A DNA stretch of 64,000 nucleotides from Candidatus Pelagisphaera phototrophica (GTDB lineage Bacteria; Verrucomicrobiota; Verrucomicrobiia; Opitutales; Opitutaceae), in assembly GCF_014529625.1 (NCBI RefSeq), contig NZ_CP076039.1:3100001-3164000 (forward strand), in the 5' to 3' direction. Shown one piece after another: positions 8,957 to 17,012 of this stretch. Each line of letters starts with the position of its first letter. The stretch's first letter is position 1. The notes beneath the pieces were generated by a model, which saw only the letters and a program-made list of their open reading frames with translations, had not been told where the DNA came from and did no database searches. Position numbers and translations under genes: made by a program.

Positions 8957-9420
8957 CACATTCTCAGCCCACTACAAAATCCCCACCTCTCGGCAAGCCA
9001 GCTGCGCAGCCCGCTCTCGATGAACTCCGAACCGTTGTCGCTGCGGAAGTGTTCGGGTGCTCCATGTCGCTCGAACCACGTGGACGGATAGGCATTCCCG
9101 AGCGTATTCGTCCAGTACGTTGAGCATGCGAAGCGTTCCGCCACCTATAGTAGTGTCTTGAACGAAGTCCCAAGTCCAGACGTGGTTGAGATGCGTCACC
9201 TTGGTAAAAATTCCGGTGGATCGGCCTCTACGTCTTCGTTTGGGCTTCTTTGCCGGAACTGCTAGGTCGAGGTCGCGACGCGGCCGCTGAACGTTTCGGG
9301 CCCCGACCAACCAGCCCTCCCGCTTCAGTAGACGGGCGATCTTCGGGTATCCCATTTCAGGAGATTGGTTCGAGACTTGGCGATCGGCAGACTTCGGCTT
9401 CGAGATACAAGCTTTTCGGC
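8957..9420 (-). pseudogene. IS3-type transposase OrfB, frameshifted and truncated
   Basis: The rve integrase core is split across two frames. The first part (ending near 9130) carries TWDFVQD and DEYARECL. The second frame (8956-9144) carries FERHGAPEHFRSDNGSEFI. The sequence past WLAERW does not continue into the conserved third catalytic region. N-terminal OrfB sequence is shortened against the family. Confidence 0.7.
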
Positions 9421-9454
9421 GATCTGCCGCTTCTACCAGGGGCTCAAACCTTTT

Positions 9455-9712
9455 TTACAGAGTCTCCTTTAAAAACTCTTTGCCCAGTATCTCGTCGGCG
9501 AGCATTCGCTTGAGCCTAGCGTTCTCCTTCTGAAACTCTTTGAGCTGTTTGGCCTGATCGACCTCCATCATGCCGAACTCCTTCTTCCAGCGGTGGAAGG
9601 TTTGCTCGCTGATCTGCTGCACGCGGCAAAAGTCCAGAATCGTCTTCTCGCTTTTCTCCGCTTTCTTCAGAACGCGGATTTTCTGTTCGGTTGTGTATCT
9701 TTTGCCTTTCAT
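9455..9712 (-). CDS. IS3-type transposase OrfA (HTH protein)
   Basis: An 85-residue OrfA: MKGKRYTTEQKIRVLKKAE, a helix-turn-helix (DFCRVQQISEQTFHRWKKEF, residues about 27-46), and a leucine-zipper-like stretch (LKEFQKENARLKRMLADEIL) typical of the IS3 family. Normally it is fused to OrfB by -1 frameshifting; here OrfB is broken, so it is probably non-functional on its own. It contains no internal stop. Confidence 0.75.
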   Translation of the reverse strand: MKGKRYTTEQKIRVLKKAEKSEKTILDFCRVQQISEQTFHRWKKEFGMMEVDQAKQLKEFQKENARLKRMLADEILGKEFLKETL

Positions 9713-9808
9713 TGTATGGGTCCTTTCTAAAGGCCCAGACTAACTATTCAAGCGGCACAGTTCTCGTAATCTCGACCACAAAGATAAATTCTAGACTGAA
9801 TAGCAAAA

Positions 9809-9952
9809 ATGAATCTGATAAAAGTAATGTTATCTATCCTCGCTCCATTAGTTCTTTCAGTGGATGTGGCTTTCGCCCAGGAAATCGCCACCGTGATACA
9901 CCATTTCGTCGAAAGAGAGCACATGGCGGAATATTTAAAGCGAGAACAATAA
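9809..9952 (+). CDS. Small secreted peptide candidate (47 residues)
   Basis: A short reading frame with a well-formed signal peptide (MNLIKVMLSILAPLVLSVDV then AFAQ, cleavage expected after Ala23) and a charged mature tail of only about 24 residues (HHFVEREHMAEYLKREQ). It may be a genuine small exported peptide or the surviving 5' end of a larger exported protein whose remainder was lost, which would fit the decay seen around it. I do not recognise the mature part and no ribosome binding site stands out. Confidence 0.3.
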   Translation: MNLIKVMLSILAPLVLSVDVAFAQEIATVIHHFVEREHMAEYLKREQ

Positions 9953-10359
9953 TATTGGACGCCGATCGCTGAAAAAGCTATAGAGGAGGGGGTAGTTACT
10001 AGCTGGTTCCATAAGGTTTTGTAAACATATCGTAATAAGCGTTTTAAGATAAAATAAAACGTAGTAGGCCATCAAATACGTTCACTCGTCAGAACCTTTA
10101 GACTGAAATTATAGAAAACAGCAATAATAAGCTGATATATTACGTACCAAGGGGGTAGTTTGCTTGAAATCACTTTTTTGATTAATTTTAACCAATTTAG
10201 GGAGGTTAAATTAGGGCATCAACTCAGCCATCTTCTTATAATCACGCTTACAAATATCTTATCAAATAATTTTCCGTAAAAGAACTCTTTTAGGCATGAA
10301 TCCTGCAATGGTGGCTACATGAATTATTCGTTAGGCCTCGATTTGTAATTTAATCTCAG
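9953..10359. other. AT-rich intergenic region
   Basis: About 400 bp with no supported gene. GGGGGTAGTT occurs twice (near 9987 and near 10151), without further similarity around it. It holds the upstream region of the acyltransferase-ankyrin gene; no clear -35/-10 pair or terminator hairpin was identified. Confidence 0.4.
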
Positions 10360-12306
10360 ATGAAGCCTGCAATCGCAAATGGCGGATGTAGTTCCCGCAT
10401 TCACTACCTCGATAATCTAAGAGCTGTGGCAATGATGCTTGGAATCGTTATTCACGCGGGCGTTTTTTCTGCTACTCTCCCGAATGGTCCATGGAGGCTA
10501 CATGAAAGTTCAGACAGTCTATTATCGTTAATGCAGCTAATTCATTCTTTCAGAATGCAGCTGTTCTTCCTGATTTCAGGATTTTTTTCTGCGATGGTAG
10601 TTGGAAAAATCGGCCTATTAAGCTATTTTGTTAGTCGTACGTATAGAATTATAATTCCACTGGTTTTATCGCTTATCTTCCTTGCACCCATCATTGCTGC
10701 ATCTGAGACAATCGATTTAAGTTTTAAAAATGATGGTTTTCTTACTTATTACTTAGAGTTTTTGACAAATCCCTCTTACCTTATAAAAGGAGTTTGGCCT
10801 ACAGGCGGATGGTTTTACCATTTTTGGTTTCTACAGTTTCTTGCTGTATACGTCCTTGTATTCTCTCTTTTTCGTATAAAGGGTCTCAACAAAATCATTT
10901 CAAAAAAAACCTGTCAGGTTTTAGGCTCTTTTTTTTGCACGCATTTTGGACTTTGGGTTTTGATCTTTTTTACCTACTTGGTTTTGCTCTTCGGACCACC
11001 TGGCATGCAGGTTCCGGGAGCGGGATTTTCAATCATTTCACTTCTTTATTTTGGTATATTTTTTTACTTTGGATCTATTGTATTTGAGAGGCCAAGGTAC
11101 TTTGAAGATTCGACGAAAAAATTCACGATATATCTCATTCCACTGCTGCCGGCTTTTCTCTTCCTTTTTGAGCTCAGACCTCTGATTGAATCCACGATGG
11201 GACCCGAGTTTTTAGGCCAAAACTGGACAATATTTTCGTGGCAAATTCATTCTGGTAATGAAGGCAGTTGGAGTCATCCTATATTAGAGAATTTGTACAA
11301 TGCGGGTAACTTTTATGTTTTTGATTTCTATTGGCATTCGTTTGCTGCATTGAGATCCTTCACATCCTGGATAGCGATTTTTTTATTTATATCATTGTTC
11401 ATACGCTTTTTCAATAAGAAAGGTGATGTTTGGAGGTATGTTTCTGACTCATCTTACTGGGTTTATATTATTCATTTTCCAATTCAGCACTTTATGCATG
11501 TCTTTGTTTTCAGAGATTCAATAAGTTCTGCCCCGTTAGTTTTCCTTCTGCATATAGTTTGCTCATCTGGATTGAGCTTTCTTTCATATCACTATTTAGT
11601 GCGATCAAGCCTTGTAGGGGCTCTTTTGAATGGTAAAAAGCACAATCCTAAATCGATTAATTACGATTACTTAAGAACTTTGTTATTTTGTAAAACCTCG
11701 ATAGCAATAAGTGGAACAGTTGCTCTAGCTTTTTGCATATTCATTGTATCGGAATTATCAAATAATTCGAAAATATTAAACTTGGGTTTGTTCAAGGATA
11801 AGATCGCAATGGAAGAGGCTATTAAAGCCGAACCGGGGATTAGCCGCTACAGTCGTAGGCCAGACGGGCGAAATCTTGCACACATGTATGCAACCAAAAA
11901 CAATAATTTCTGGTTTCCGGAGAGAACTGACGTTATGAGTGTTCTCAAAATGATAGAGACTGACGGTACAAGTTTAAATTCTCTCGATGATTTCGGATGC
12001 ACACCTCTTCATTATGCCGTGAGATCGGGTAATGTAGTTGTGGTAGAGAGCTTGTGCGAATTGGGTGTCGACCTTAATATTGCAAATCGGGTAACCACAT
12101 CTACCCCTCTTCACTATGCGGCTTCCTCAGCAAATGATGAAATTATAAAAATATTGATCAGAAACGGTGCGGATGTTTCTAGGGTAAATAAGTACGGTAA
12201 AACGCCTCTAGAAAACTACACCAAATTCGCTACAAATCCCGATTCATTGATTCTGAAAAATTTGGGACCGCATTTTATACTTAGCAGCCATCTGAAAGAA
12301 ATTTAA
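10360..12306 (+). CDS. Acyltransferase-3 membrane protein fused to ankyrin repeats
   Basis: Residues about 10-420 are an acyltransferase family 3 (OpgC/OafA-like) integral membrane enzyme: RIHYLDNLRAVAMMLGIVIH with the catalytic-type His at the end of the first helix, SFRMQLFFLISGFFSAM, R-x-x-R in SRTYRIIIP, and about ten membrane segments through WVYIIHFPIQHFM. These enzymes move acyl groups across the membrane onto glycans. Another membrane span at about 448-466 leads to a C-terminal tail with at least two ankyrin repeats (DDFGCTPLHYAVRSGNVVVV and TPLHYAASSANDEIIKILI). The fusion is unusual: the ankyrin part could dock a partner protein. The gene is AT-rich and stands alone. Confidence 0.8.
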   Translation: MKPAIANGGCSSRIHYLDNLRAVAMMLGIVIHAGVFSATLPNGPWRLHESSDSLLSLMQLIHSFRMQLFFLISGFFSAMVVGKIGLLSYFVSRTYRIIIPLVLSLIFLAPIIAASETIDLSFKNDGFLTYYLEFLTNPSYLIKGVWPTGGWFYHFWFLQFLAVYVLVFSLFRIKGLNKIISKKTCQVLGSFFCTHFGLWVLIFFTYLVLLFGPPGMQVPGAGFSIISLLYFGIFFYFGSIVFERPRYFEDSTKKFTIYLIPLLPAFLFLFELRPLIESTMGPEFLGQNWTIFSWQIHSGNEGSWSHPILENLYNAGNFYVFDFYWHSFAALRSFTSWIAIFLFISLFIRFFNKKGDVWRYVSDSSYWVYIIHFPIQHFMHVFVFRDSISSAPLVFLLHIVCSSGLSFLSYHYLVRSSLVGALLNGKKHNPKSINYDYLRTLLFCKTSIAISGTVALAFCIFIVSELSNNSKILNLGLFKDKIAMEEAIKAEPGISRYSRRPDGRNLAHMYATKNNNFWFPERTDVMSVLKMIETDGTSLNSLDDFGCTPLHYAVRSGNVVVVESLCELGVDLNIANRVTTSTPLHYAASSANDEIIKILIRNGADVSRVNKYGKTPLENYTKFATNPDSLILKNLGPHFILSSHLKEI

Positions 12307-12342
12307 ACCTTTTAAGTCATACAAAATAAAATTAAACACCGG

Positions 12343-12732
12343 ATGGAGATCTTAAATTCAGCAACATTGGCTTTTATAAGAAACGCTTGAAATGTATCAG
12401 CTGCCGTCTTCCTGTTCTCATCCGACGCTCAAGAATTAAGCAATAGTAGGGAATCAGCTGTATTTCCGCCTCTTACGTCTGAGCAACAAGCAGCGAAGGA
12501 GGCCCTATTAGATTGGAAACAACTGTCCCCGGCCGCACCGAGCCCGAACATTATTATGCTATTCGCAGACGACTTAGGCTACGCGGATATTGAGTGCTAC
12601 GGTTCCAACGATATTCCTACTCCGACCATCGACAGCCTTGCTGCTCAGGGCATGAAGTTCACCAACGCATATGTCACAGCAGGAACCTGCAGTCCATCTC
12701 GTGCCGCCCTCCTAACAGGACAGTACCAGTAG
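12343..12732 (+). pseudogene. N-terminal fragment of a sulfatase
   Basis: From an ATG at 12343 there is an in-frame TGA at 12388-12390; beyond it the frame reads [18 protein letters not shown], then [20 protein letters not shown] (metal-binding Asp-Asp) and [16 protein letters not shown] with the C-S-P-S-R formylglycine signature, ending at a TAG at 12730-12732. About 400 residues of a normal sulfatase are missing. The DNA to the right belongs to a different gene on the opposite strand, so this is a truncated relic. The intact sulfatase at 5703-7520 is not its continuation. Confidence 0.75.
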
Positions 12733-13144
12733 CTATTCCAAGCCACTTCCAAGGTTCTAAGCGTCTTCCTGCACCTCTCAAAGATGGATCATAAATGCTT
12801 TGATCAATTAGACCTCGTTCACCTTGGAACCAATTATCTCTGAGTCGCGTTCTTTCACTTTCCTCGAAGCGAATTATCTGGTTCCATTCCTCTTGGGTAA
12901 CAGAATCATAATCAAATTGGAAATAAACCAGAGCACACAATTCAGAAAAGTCCTTGTCGGCAGCATAGGAGGCATGTTGGTCAATGCATTCCATAGTTCT
13001 CTCCTGTGTCATTTGCGAGAGAGCAATCGCTGAACTTTGCCTTAGCTCAATGATTAGGAAAACAAGACCAACTAGAACTGCGACGTTACTTAACACTGTA
13101 GACTGTGTTAGATTTAATAAAGCCACCAGCATTAATGGAGACAT
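12728..13144 (-). pseudogene. Membrane-anchored LRQ-family protein, 3' truncated
   Basis: The N-terminus MSPLMLVALLNLTQSTVLSN is followed by VLVGLVFLIIELRQSSAIAL (one membrane helix ending in the family pattern E-L-R-Q-x-S/T), then a soluble helical part (EWNQIIRFEESERTRLRD, GLIDQSIYDPSLRGAGRRLE). It parallels the proteins at 22120-22668 and 19593-20069. After PWKWLGIA the frame runs into the reverse complement of the sulfatase relic, so about 45 C-terminal residues present in the 22-kb paralogue are missing. Frame intact up to that break; function unknown. Confidence 0.7.
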
Positions 13145-13247
13145 TTGCCTAGCACGAATTCCTGGAAAGAAGTGGTATTTTATTCGAACACAGTTGTCTA
13201 CTGTACGTAAAACCAGTGCACCTCAGTAGAAAGTTGACGTCAATTGA

Positions 13248-14201
13248 TTGATAGAATTTCCTATTATAAAATGTTATCAAACCAATTCTCGCATCAAATT
13301 GAAAAAACCGAGTTTCGTATCAAAATTGACCCGCAGAATATGCCGCTTTTTCCCTACTTCGCTTAGCTCAAAGTGTGTGAAAATTCTGTTATTTCCCCGA
13401 GATCTTAAATGGGAGGAGAAGTTACAGCGTCTAACTGGATACACATTTATTGATGTTGACGACGAAGATGATTTGATCGGCAGAAAATCTATCGAAGAAG
13501 TTTTTCTGATTCCACGCACTGATCAGTTCGCAGCACATCTTTCGCTCAATCAGAGAAGCTTTAGAGAAAATAATTACAAATTCGTAACTTCAGAATATAA
13601 ACTCATAGATCAGCTAGCGAACAAAGTAAAATTTTCTAATCACGTTTTGCAATCTTACCTACCTAAAAAATACAACTTTGATGACGTCAAATACCCTTGT
13701 TATTTGAAATATGAATACGGCACTTATAGCGAGACAGTATGGAAAGTCAATAACTGTAGTGAATTAAGTAAAAAAACTAAAAATTTGATACTCGATAAAG
13801 ACTACGTAATTCAAGAAGCGGTCCCTGGGAATAAGGAATATTCTACTTCATTCATTGTTGATAGAGGTAGTATTGTATTCAACGCTGGATATTTTCATAG
13901 TTATAGCACGGACTTATTTGTATGGCCGTATGATAAAGCCGATGCATTCGCTAGGTTTAAATTAAATAAAAATTCTTCACTTATTAAAATATTTCAAGAG
14001 TTTCTAACCGATTATCATGGCATAATAAATTGTAATTACAAAATTATAGGTGGAAAACCAAAAATACTCGAATTCAACCCTAGACTATCGGGCGATATTT
14101 TCCACATCACAAGGCGGGAGCTAAATTATATGATTAAGTTATATTGCAAAATTTCGACTGATTTTAACCCTGAAACCATGAATTTAAAACCAGTGCACTG
14201 A
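13248..14201 (+). CDS. ATP-grasp-like protein, strongly AT-rich
   Basis: A 317-residue protein. The C-terminal half shows ATP-grasp features: YVIQEAVPGNKEYSTSFIVD (nucleotide-contacting strand) and CNYKIIGGKPKILEFNPRLS, whose E-F-N-P-R is the metal-binding E-x-N-x-R. Preceding residues (KFSNHVLQSYLPKKY, YPCYLKYEYG) fit the phosphate-binding strand. Such enzymes ligate carboxylates to amines or thiols; the substrate is unknown. No ATG is available at the 5' end: TTG at 13248 is the first usable start. Composition is far more AT-rich than its neighbours (one sampled 60-base line has 15 G/C), suggesting horizontal transfer. It is isolated, with no evident partner enzyme. Confidence 0.65.
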   Translation: MIEFPIIKCYQTNSRIKLKKPSFVSKLTRRICRFFPTSLSSKCVKILLFPRDLKWEEKLQRLTGYTFIDVDDEDDLIGRKSIEEVFLIPRTDQFAAHLSLNQRSFRENNYKFVTSEYKLIDQLANKVKFSNHVLQSYLPKKYNFDDVKYPCYLKYEYGTYSETVWKVNNCSELSKKTKNLILDKDYVIQEAVPGNKEYSTSFIVDRGSIVFNAGYFHSYSTDLFVWPYDKADAFARFKLNKNSSLIKIFQEFLTDYHGIINCNYKIIGGKPKILEFNPRLSGDIFHITRRELNYMIKLYCKISTDFNPETMNLKPVH

Positions 14202-14829
14202 CGCCCGTTGGCTCCCTGCTTACCCGCCCTGTTGAACCCAAAACGCAAAGACTTGCGACCCACCGCGCCTCATAGAACCCAGGGGGGTTGCGTAGGCATT
14301 CGTTGATGACCTAAAATTACAGTATGCGAGCTGATCTTGGCCCTTAATTGTCTGTTAGCGTTAGGTGGTGTCGGTGGGCATTGGCTCCCTGAAACCGCGT
14401 GACTGCAGCCTGTTATTTGGTATACCACGAGGAGTTGTAAGGCGTTTGTCGAGTATGGCAAATTAATACTTTTACTTCAGCTTGGGGAGTGATGGGTTGA
14501 CCTTCACCTGTGAACCATTCTCTTTCAAAACGCCTAAAAATAGGTCAACCCTGCTGGATGAATTTTCTGTCGGCAAATAAAGTGCTGACATAAATCTTGC
14601 TCATAGGAGGCCCCTTTGCTTCACTATTTAGCATTTTCTTTTTTCTACACAACAATAACACAATTGTATTAACTTACAATTCAAGTTGCGTAACTAATAT
14701 CTCTATTAACCATTAGCTTATAAATTATGAAAACCTGCATAGGCTTTCCCTTATTTATACTCTATGCTTTACTTGTGTAATACTAAAAATTGAAACAATC
14801 AAAAAAATTCCTCGAAGGATCATCATAAT
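14202..14829. other. Intergenic region with inverted repeats upstream of the BCCT gene
   Basis: No supported gene in about 630 bp. GGGTTGACCT (14494-14503) pairs perfectly with AGGTCAACCC (14542-14551) across 38 bp. A second near-perfect hairpin TGTCGGCA/TGCTGACA lies near 14570-14592. TTGGCTCCCTG occurs twice (near 14208 and 14383). The last 200 bp are AT-rich and end in AAGGA (14815-14819), a reasonable ribosome binding site 10 bases before the ATG at 14830. Confidence 0.5.
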
Positions 14830-16338
14830 ATGAGCAAATCTGAACCAGAAGTAGACTGGGCGGTATTTATTCCAGCTGTCATCATTGTTTTAGTCTGCAC
14901 AATTCCACTAATGATTTTTCCTGAAAGTGCAGCACAAATCCTTACAGATAGTCGCAAATTTATAATGACTAATTTTTTGTGGCTATACCTTATCGTTGGC
15001 ACAAGTGCTTTTCTCTTTTGTCTTTGGCTGGTCCTTGGGCCCTATGCTCACGTCAAATTAGGTGCACCATACGAGTCACCCGAATATTCAGATACGCAAT
15101 GGGCAGCTATGATGTTTACCACAGCCATAGGTGCCAGCGTCATTGCATGGGGTTTCGCAGAACCAATCTTTTACTTGCAAACTCCACCTATGGGTATCCA
15201 GGTCGGATCAACTAAGTCTTTTGAGTGGGCTCACATGTATCCGCTGCTGCATTGGGGCATCATACCTTGGTCAATGTATGCACTACCGGCGGTGCCCATT
15301 GCATATATGCTTTATGTAAAACGCTACCCAGTGCTTCGTTTAAGCAGCGCCTGTGATGGTGCACTGCCAACGTATGGGCGTGATCAAATAAAAACAATTA
15401 TCGATATTTTAATTGTCCTGGGTATTGTTGGAGGTGTGGCAACATCTCTTGGATTGGGGGTACCTTTGCTCTCCGCAATGCTGTCCACCTTATTCGATGT
15501 CCCCAATAATATGGTGATTAAGATGAGCATACTATCGCTATGGACTTTGTTGTTTGGCACTAGTGTATATCGAGGTTTAAAGTATGGGATTAAAACACTC
15601 GCTGACATCAATATTGTCATAGCCATTTTTGCTATTTTATTCGTCCTAATAGCAGGTCCAGGGGTATTCATTATGGACCTCACGGTTAATAGTATTGGAT
15701 TAATGTTTAATAATTTTATCCGTACATCTACATGGACAGATCCCATTGGAAACGGTAGTTTTCCCGAGGATTGGACTGGATTTTACTGGGGGTGGTGGCT
15801 AGCTTATTCCGGGATGGTTGGGTTGTTCTTTGGCCGAATTTCTCGTGGCCGCACGATCCGTCAGTTAGTCTTGGGCGTGATCTGTTGGGGCTGCTTAGGT
15901 ACCTGGCTATTCTTAGCAGTGATGGGCGGATATTCTCTTTATTTGGAAATCACTGGGACCCTTGCTGTCAAAGAAATTCTGAGCAATCAAGGAATGTCAT
16001 TTGTTAACGCGTTGGTTATACAGAGTTTGCCTTTTGGTAAATTTGCTTTGTTTATATTTACCCTGTTATCAATAATTTTTTACGCAACTACTATAGATTC
16101 ATCGGCCTACGTGCTCTCCAGTATCTCTGCTAAGAATCTCCGCAGTGATACCGAGCCAAAACGATGGAATCGCTTAGCTTGGGCTGTTTTACTAGCACTA
16201 ATTACTGCCGGTGTTTTACAGTCTGGAGCTCTGGACACCGTTTTGTCAATTACCGTTCTTAGCTCTGTCCCGCTAATTCCCATATTGTTGATTCTGAGCA
16301 TATCCTTGGTGCGCTGGCTGAACCAGGATTTTGGCTGA
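14830..16338 (+). CDS. BCCT-family carrier, CaiT-like
   Basis: A 502-residue, 12-TM betaine/carnitine/choline transporter. Segments aligning best with the carnitine/gamma-butyrobetaine antiporter CaiT as I recall it: WLVLGPYAHVKLG, WGFAEPIFYLQTPPMG (CaiT has Y-Y-I-S-T-P-P), HWGIIPWSMYALP, WTDPIGNGSFPEDW, FYWGWWLAYSGM and GRISRGRTIRQL. The Gly-rich sodium-binding helix of BetP-type members is not conserved (TTAIGASVIAWG), so sodium-independent exchange is plausible. Likely substrates are trimethylammonium compounds such as carnitine, butyrobetaine or glycine betaine. No degradative enzymes for these lie next to it. Confidence 0.85.
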   Translation: MSKSEPEVDWAVFIPAVIIVLVCTIPLMIFPESAAQILTDSRKFIMTNFLWLYLIVGTSAFLFCLWLVLGPYAHVKLGAPYESPEYSDTQWAAMMFTTAIGASVIAWGFAEPIFYLQTPPMGIQVGSTKSFEWAHMYPLLHWGIIPWSMYALPAVPIAYMLYVKRYPVLRLSSACDGALPTYGRDQIKTIIDILIVLGIVGGVATSLGLGVPLLSAMLSTLFDVPNNMVIKMSILSLWTLLFGTSVYRGLKYGIKTLADINIVIAIFAILFVLIAGPGVFIMDLTVNSIGLMFNNFIRTSTWTDPIGNGSFPEDWTGFYWGWWLAYSGMVGLFFGRISRGRTIRQLVLGVICWGCLGTWLFLAVMGGYSLYLEITGTLAVKEILSNQGMSFVNALVIQSLPFGKFALFIFTLLSIIFYATTIDSSAYVLSSISAKNLRSDTEPKRWNRLAWAVLLALITAGVLQSGALDTVLSITVLSSVPLIPILLILSISLVRWLNQDFG

Positions 16339-17012
16339 TTTTGCTGAATGGTATGAAGCTCCTTCACACTCATTGCCCATTAGATACCGAGCCAGGATTC
16401 CCGCGTCAAACAGACTCTGGCTGGGGTGTTGTAGTCTTAATCATTCTTGGAGAAGTTTTTCTTTCCTAGTTTATTGATGATGACAATTTCAACAAGTGGC
16501 ATTAAACACAAGAGGTATAGGTCCGCCATTTGACTCGTACGTTCTCGCACCTTGGCAAGAGTCGCCTCATACTTGAATGTTAGGAAATTCAATTTGGGTG
16601 TGACTGATGATCCGGAACGCAACCAATGAAGCCTTGTAGCCCAAACCAATCCAAGGAATTTCTAACTTGGTAGTGGCAAAACCAACCTTTAGCCTCCTCT
16701 CCGTGTCGTATAGAAACGATTGAATTTCCTATCAACAACGTTTAACACTTTATCCTTTCGCAGGAGATTTAATTTTTTCAATTTGATTCGGGGGGACTCT
16801 GCTGAAACCATGTTACCGGACTTTCGATACGCTTTTTTCTAAATCGATCACGACTGCAGTTTCCGTTGCTTACAAAAGAATTTATCTCGCTTCGTCTGAC
16901 CATCGAGATAGACAAAAGTAGTTGCTATTTATCAGTGGTTGAAAACGCTTCATTTCTCCGGGGACATTGTAATAAGGCTAATGGCGAAAGACCTTGAAGG
17001 GACAAATTGCGA
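16339..17012. other. Intergenic region between BCCT and YdeP-type genes
   Basis: Holds repeat copy B (16663-16738). A minus-strand frame at 16437-16649 reads FKYEATLAKVRERTSQMADL followed by a hydrophobic segment (YLLCLMPLVEIVII); it may be the C-terminal scrap of a membrane protein but I cannot assign it. A purine-rich GAAGGGA at 16996-17002 is the probable ribosome binding site for the gene at 17013. Confidence 0.4.
16663..16738 (+). repeat. Dispersed intergenic repeat, copy B
   Basis: AAACCAACCTTTAG at 16679-16692 and CGATTGAATTTCCTATC from 16717, again 38 bp apart. One extra base lies in the upstream part relative to the other copies, and the inverted repeat has a mismatch (ATAGAAA against TTTCCTAT). 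It lies about 275 bp before the YdeP-type gene, in the same direction. Confidence 0.8.

Larger units (their letters stand above)
8957..9712 (-). mobile_element. Degenerate IS3-family insertion sequence
   Basis: A minus-strand remnant: an intact-looking OrfA (9455-9712) followed by a broken OrfB (about 8957-9420). OrfB shows MGYPKIARLLKREGW, HLNHVWTWDFVQD (first catalytic Asp), MLNVLDEYARECL and, after a frameshift near 9095-9140, HFRSDNGSEFIESGL (second catalytic Asp). The third catalytic Glu region and the right end are missing, and the OrfA-OrfB junction is shortened. The element cannot encode a working transposase. An imperfect hairpin (GGGTCCTTT/AAAGGCCC) sits just outside OrfA and may be the remaining terminal repeat. 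Confidence 0.8.

Noticed and set aside
1195..10336. GTTAGGC words at 1195, 1508 and 10330 resembling integron attC core sites
   Set aside because: No paired inverse core sites with an attC-like fold, no regular cassette spacing and no integrase were found.
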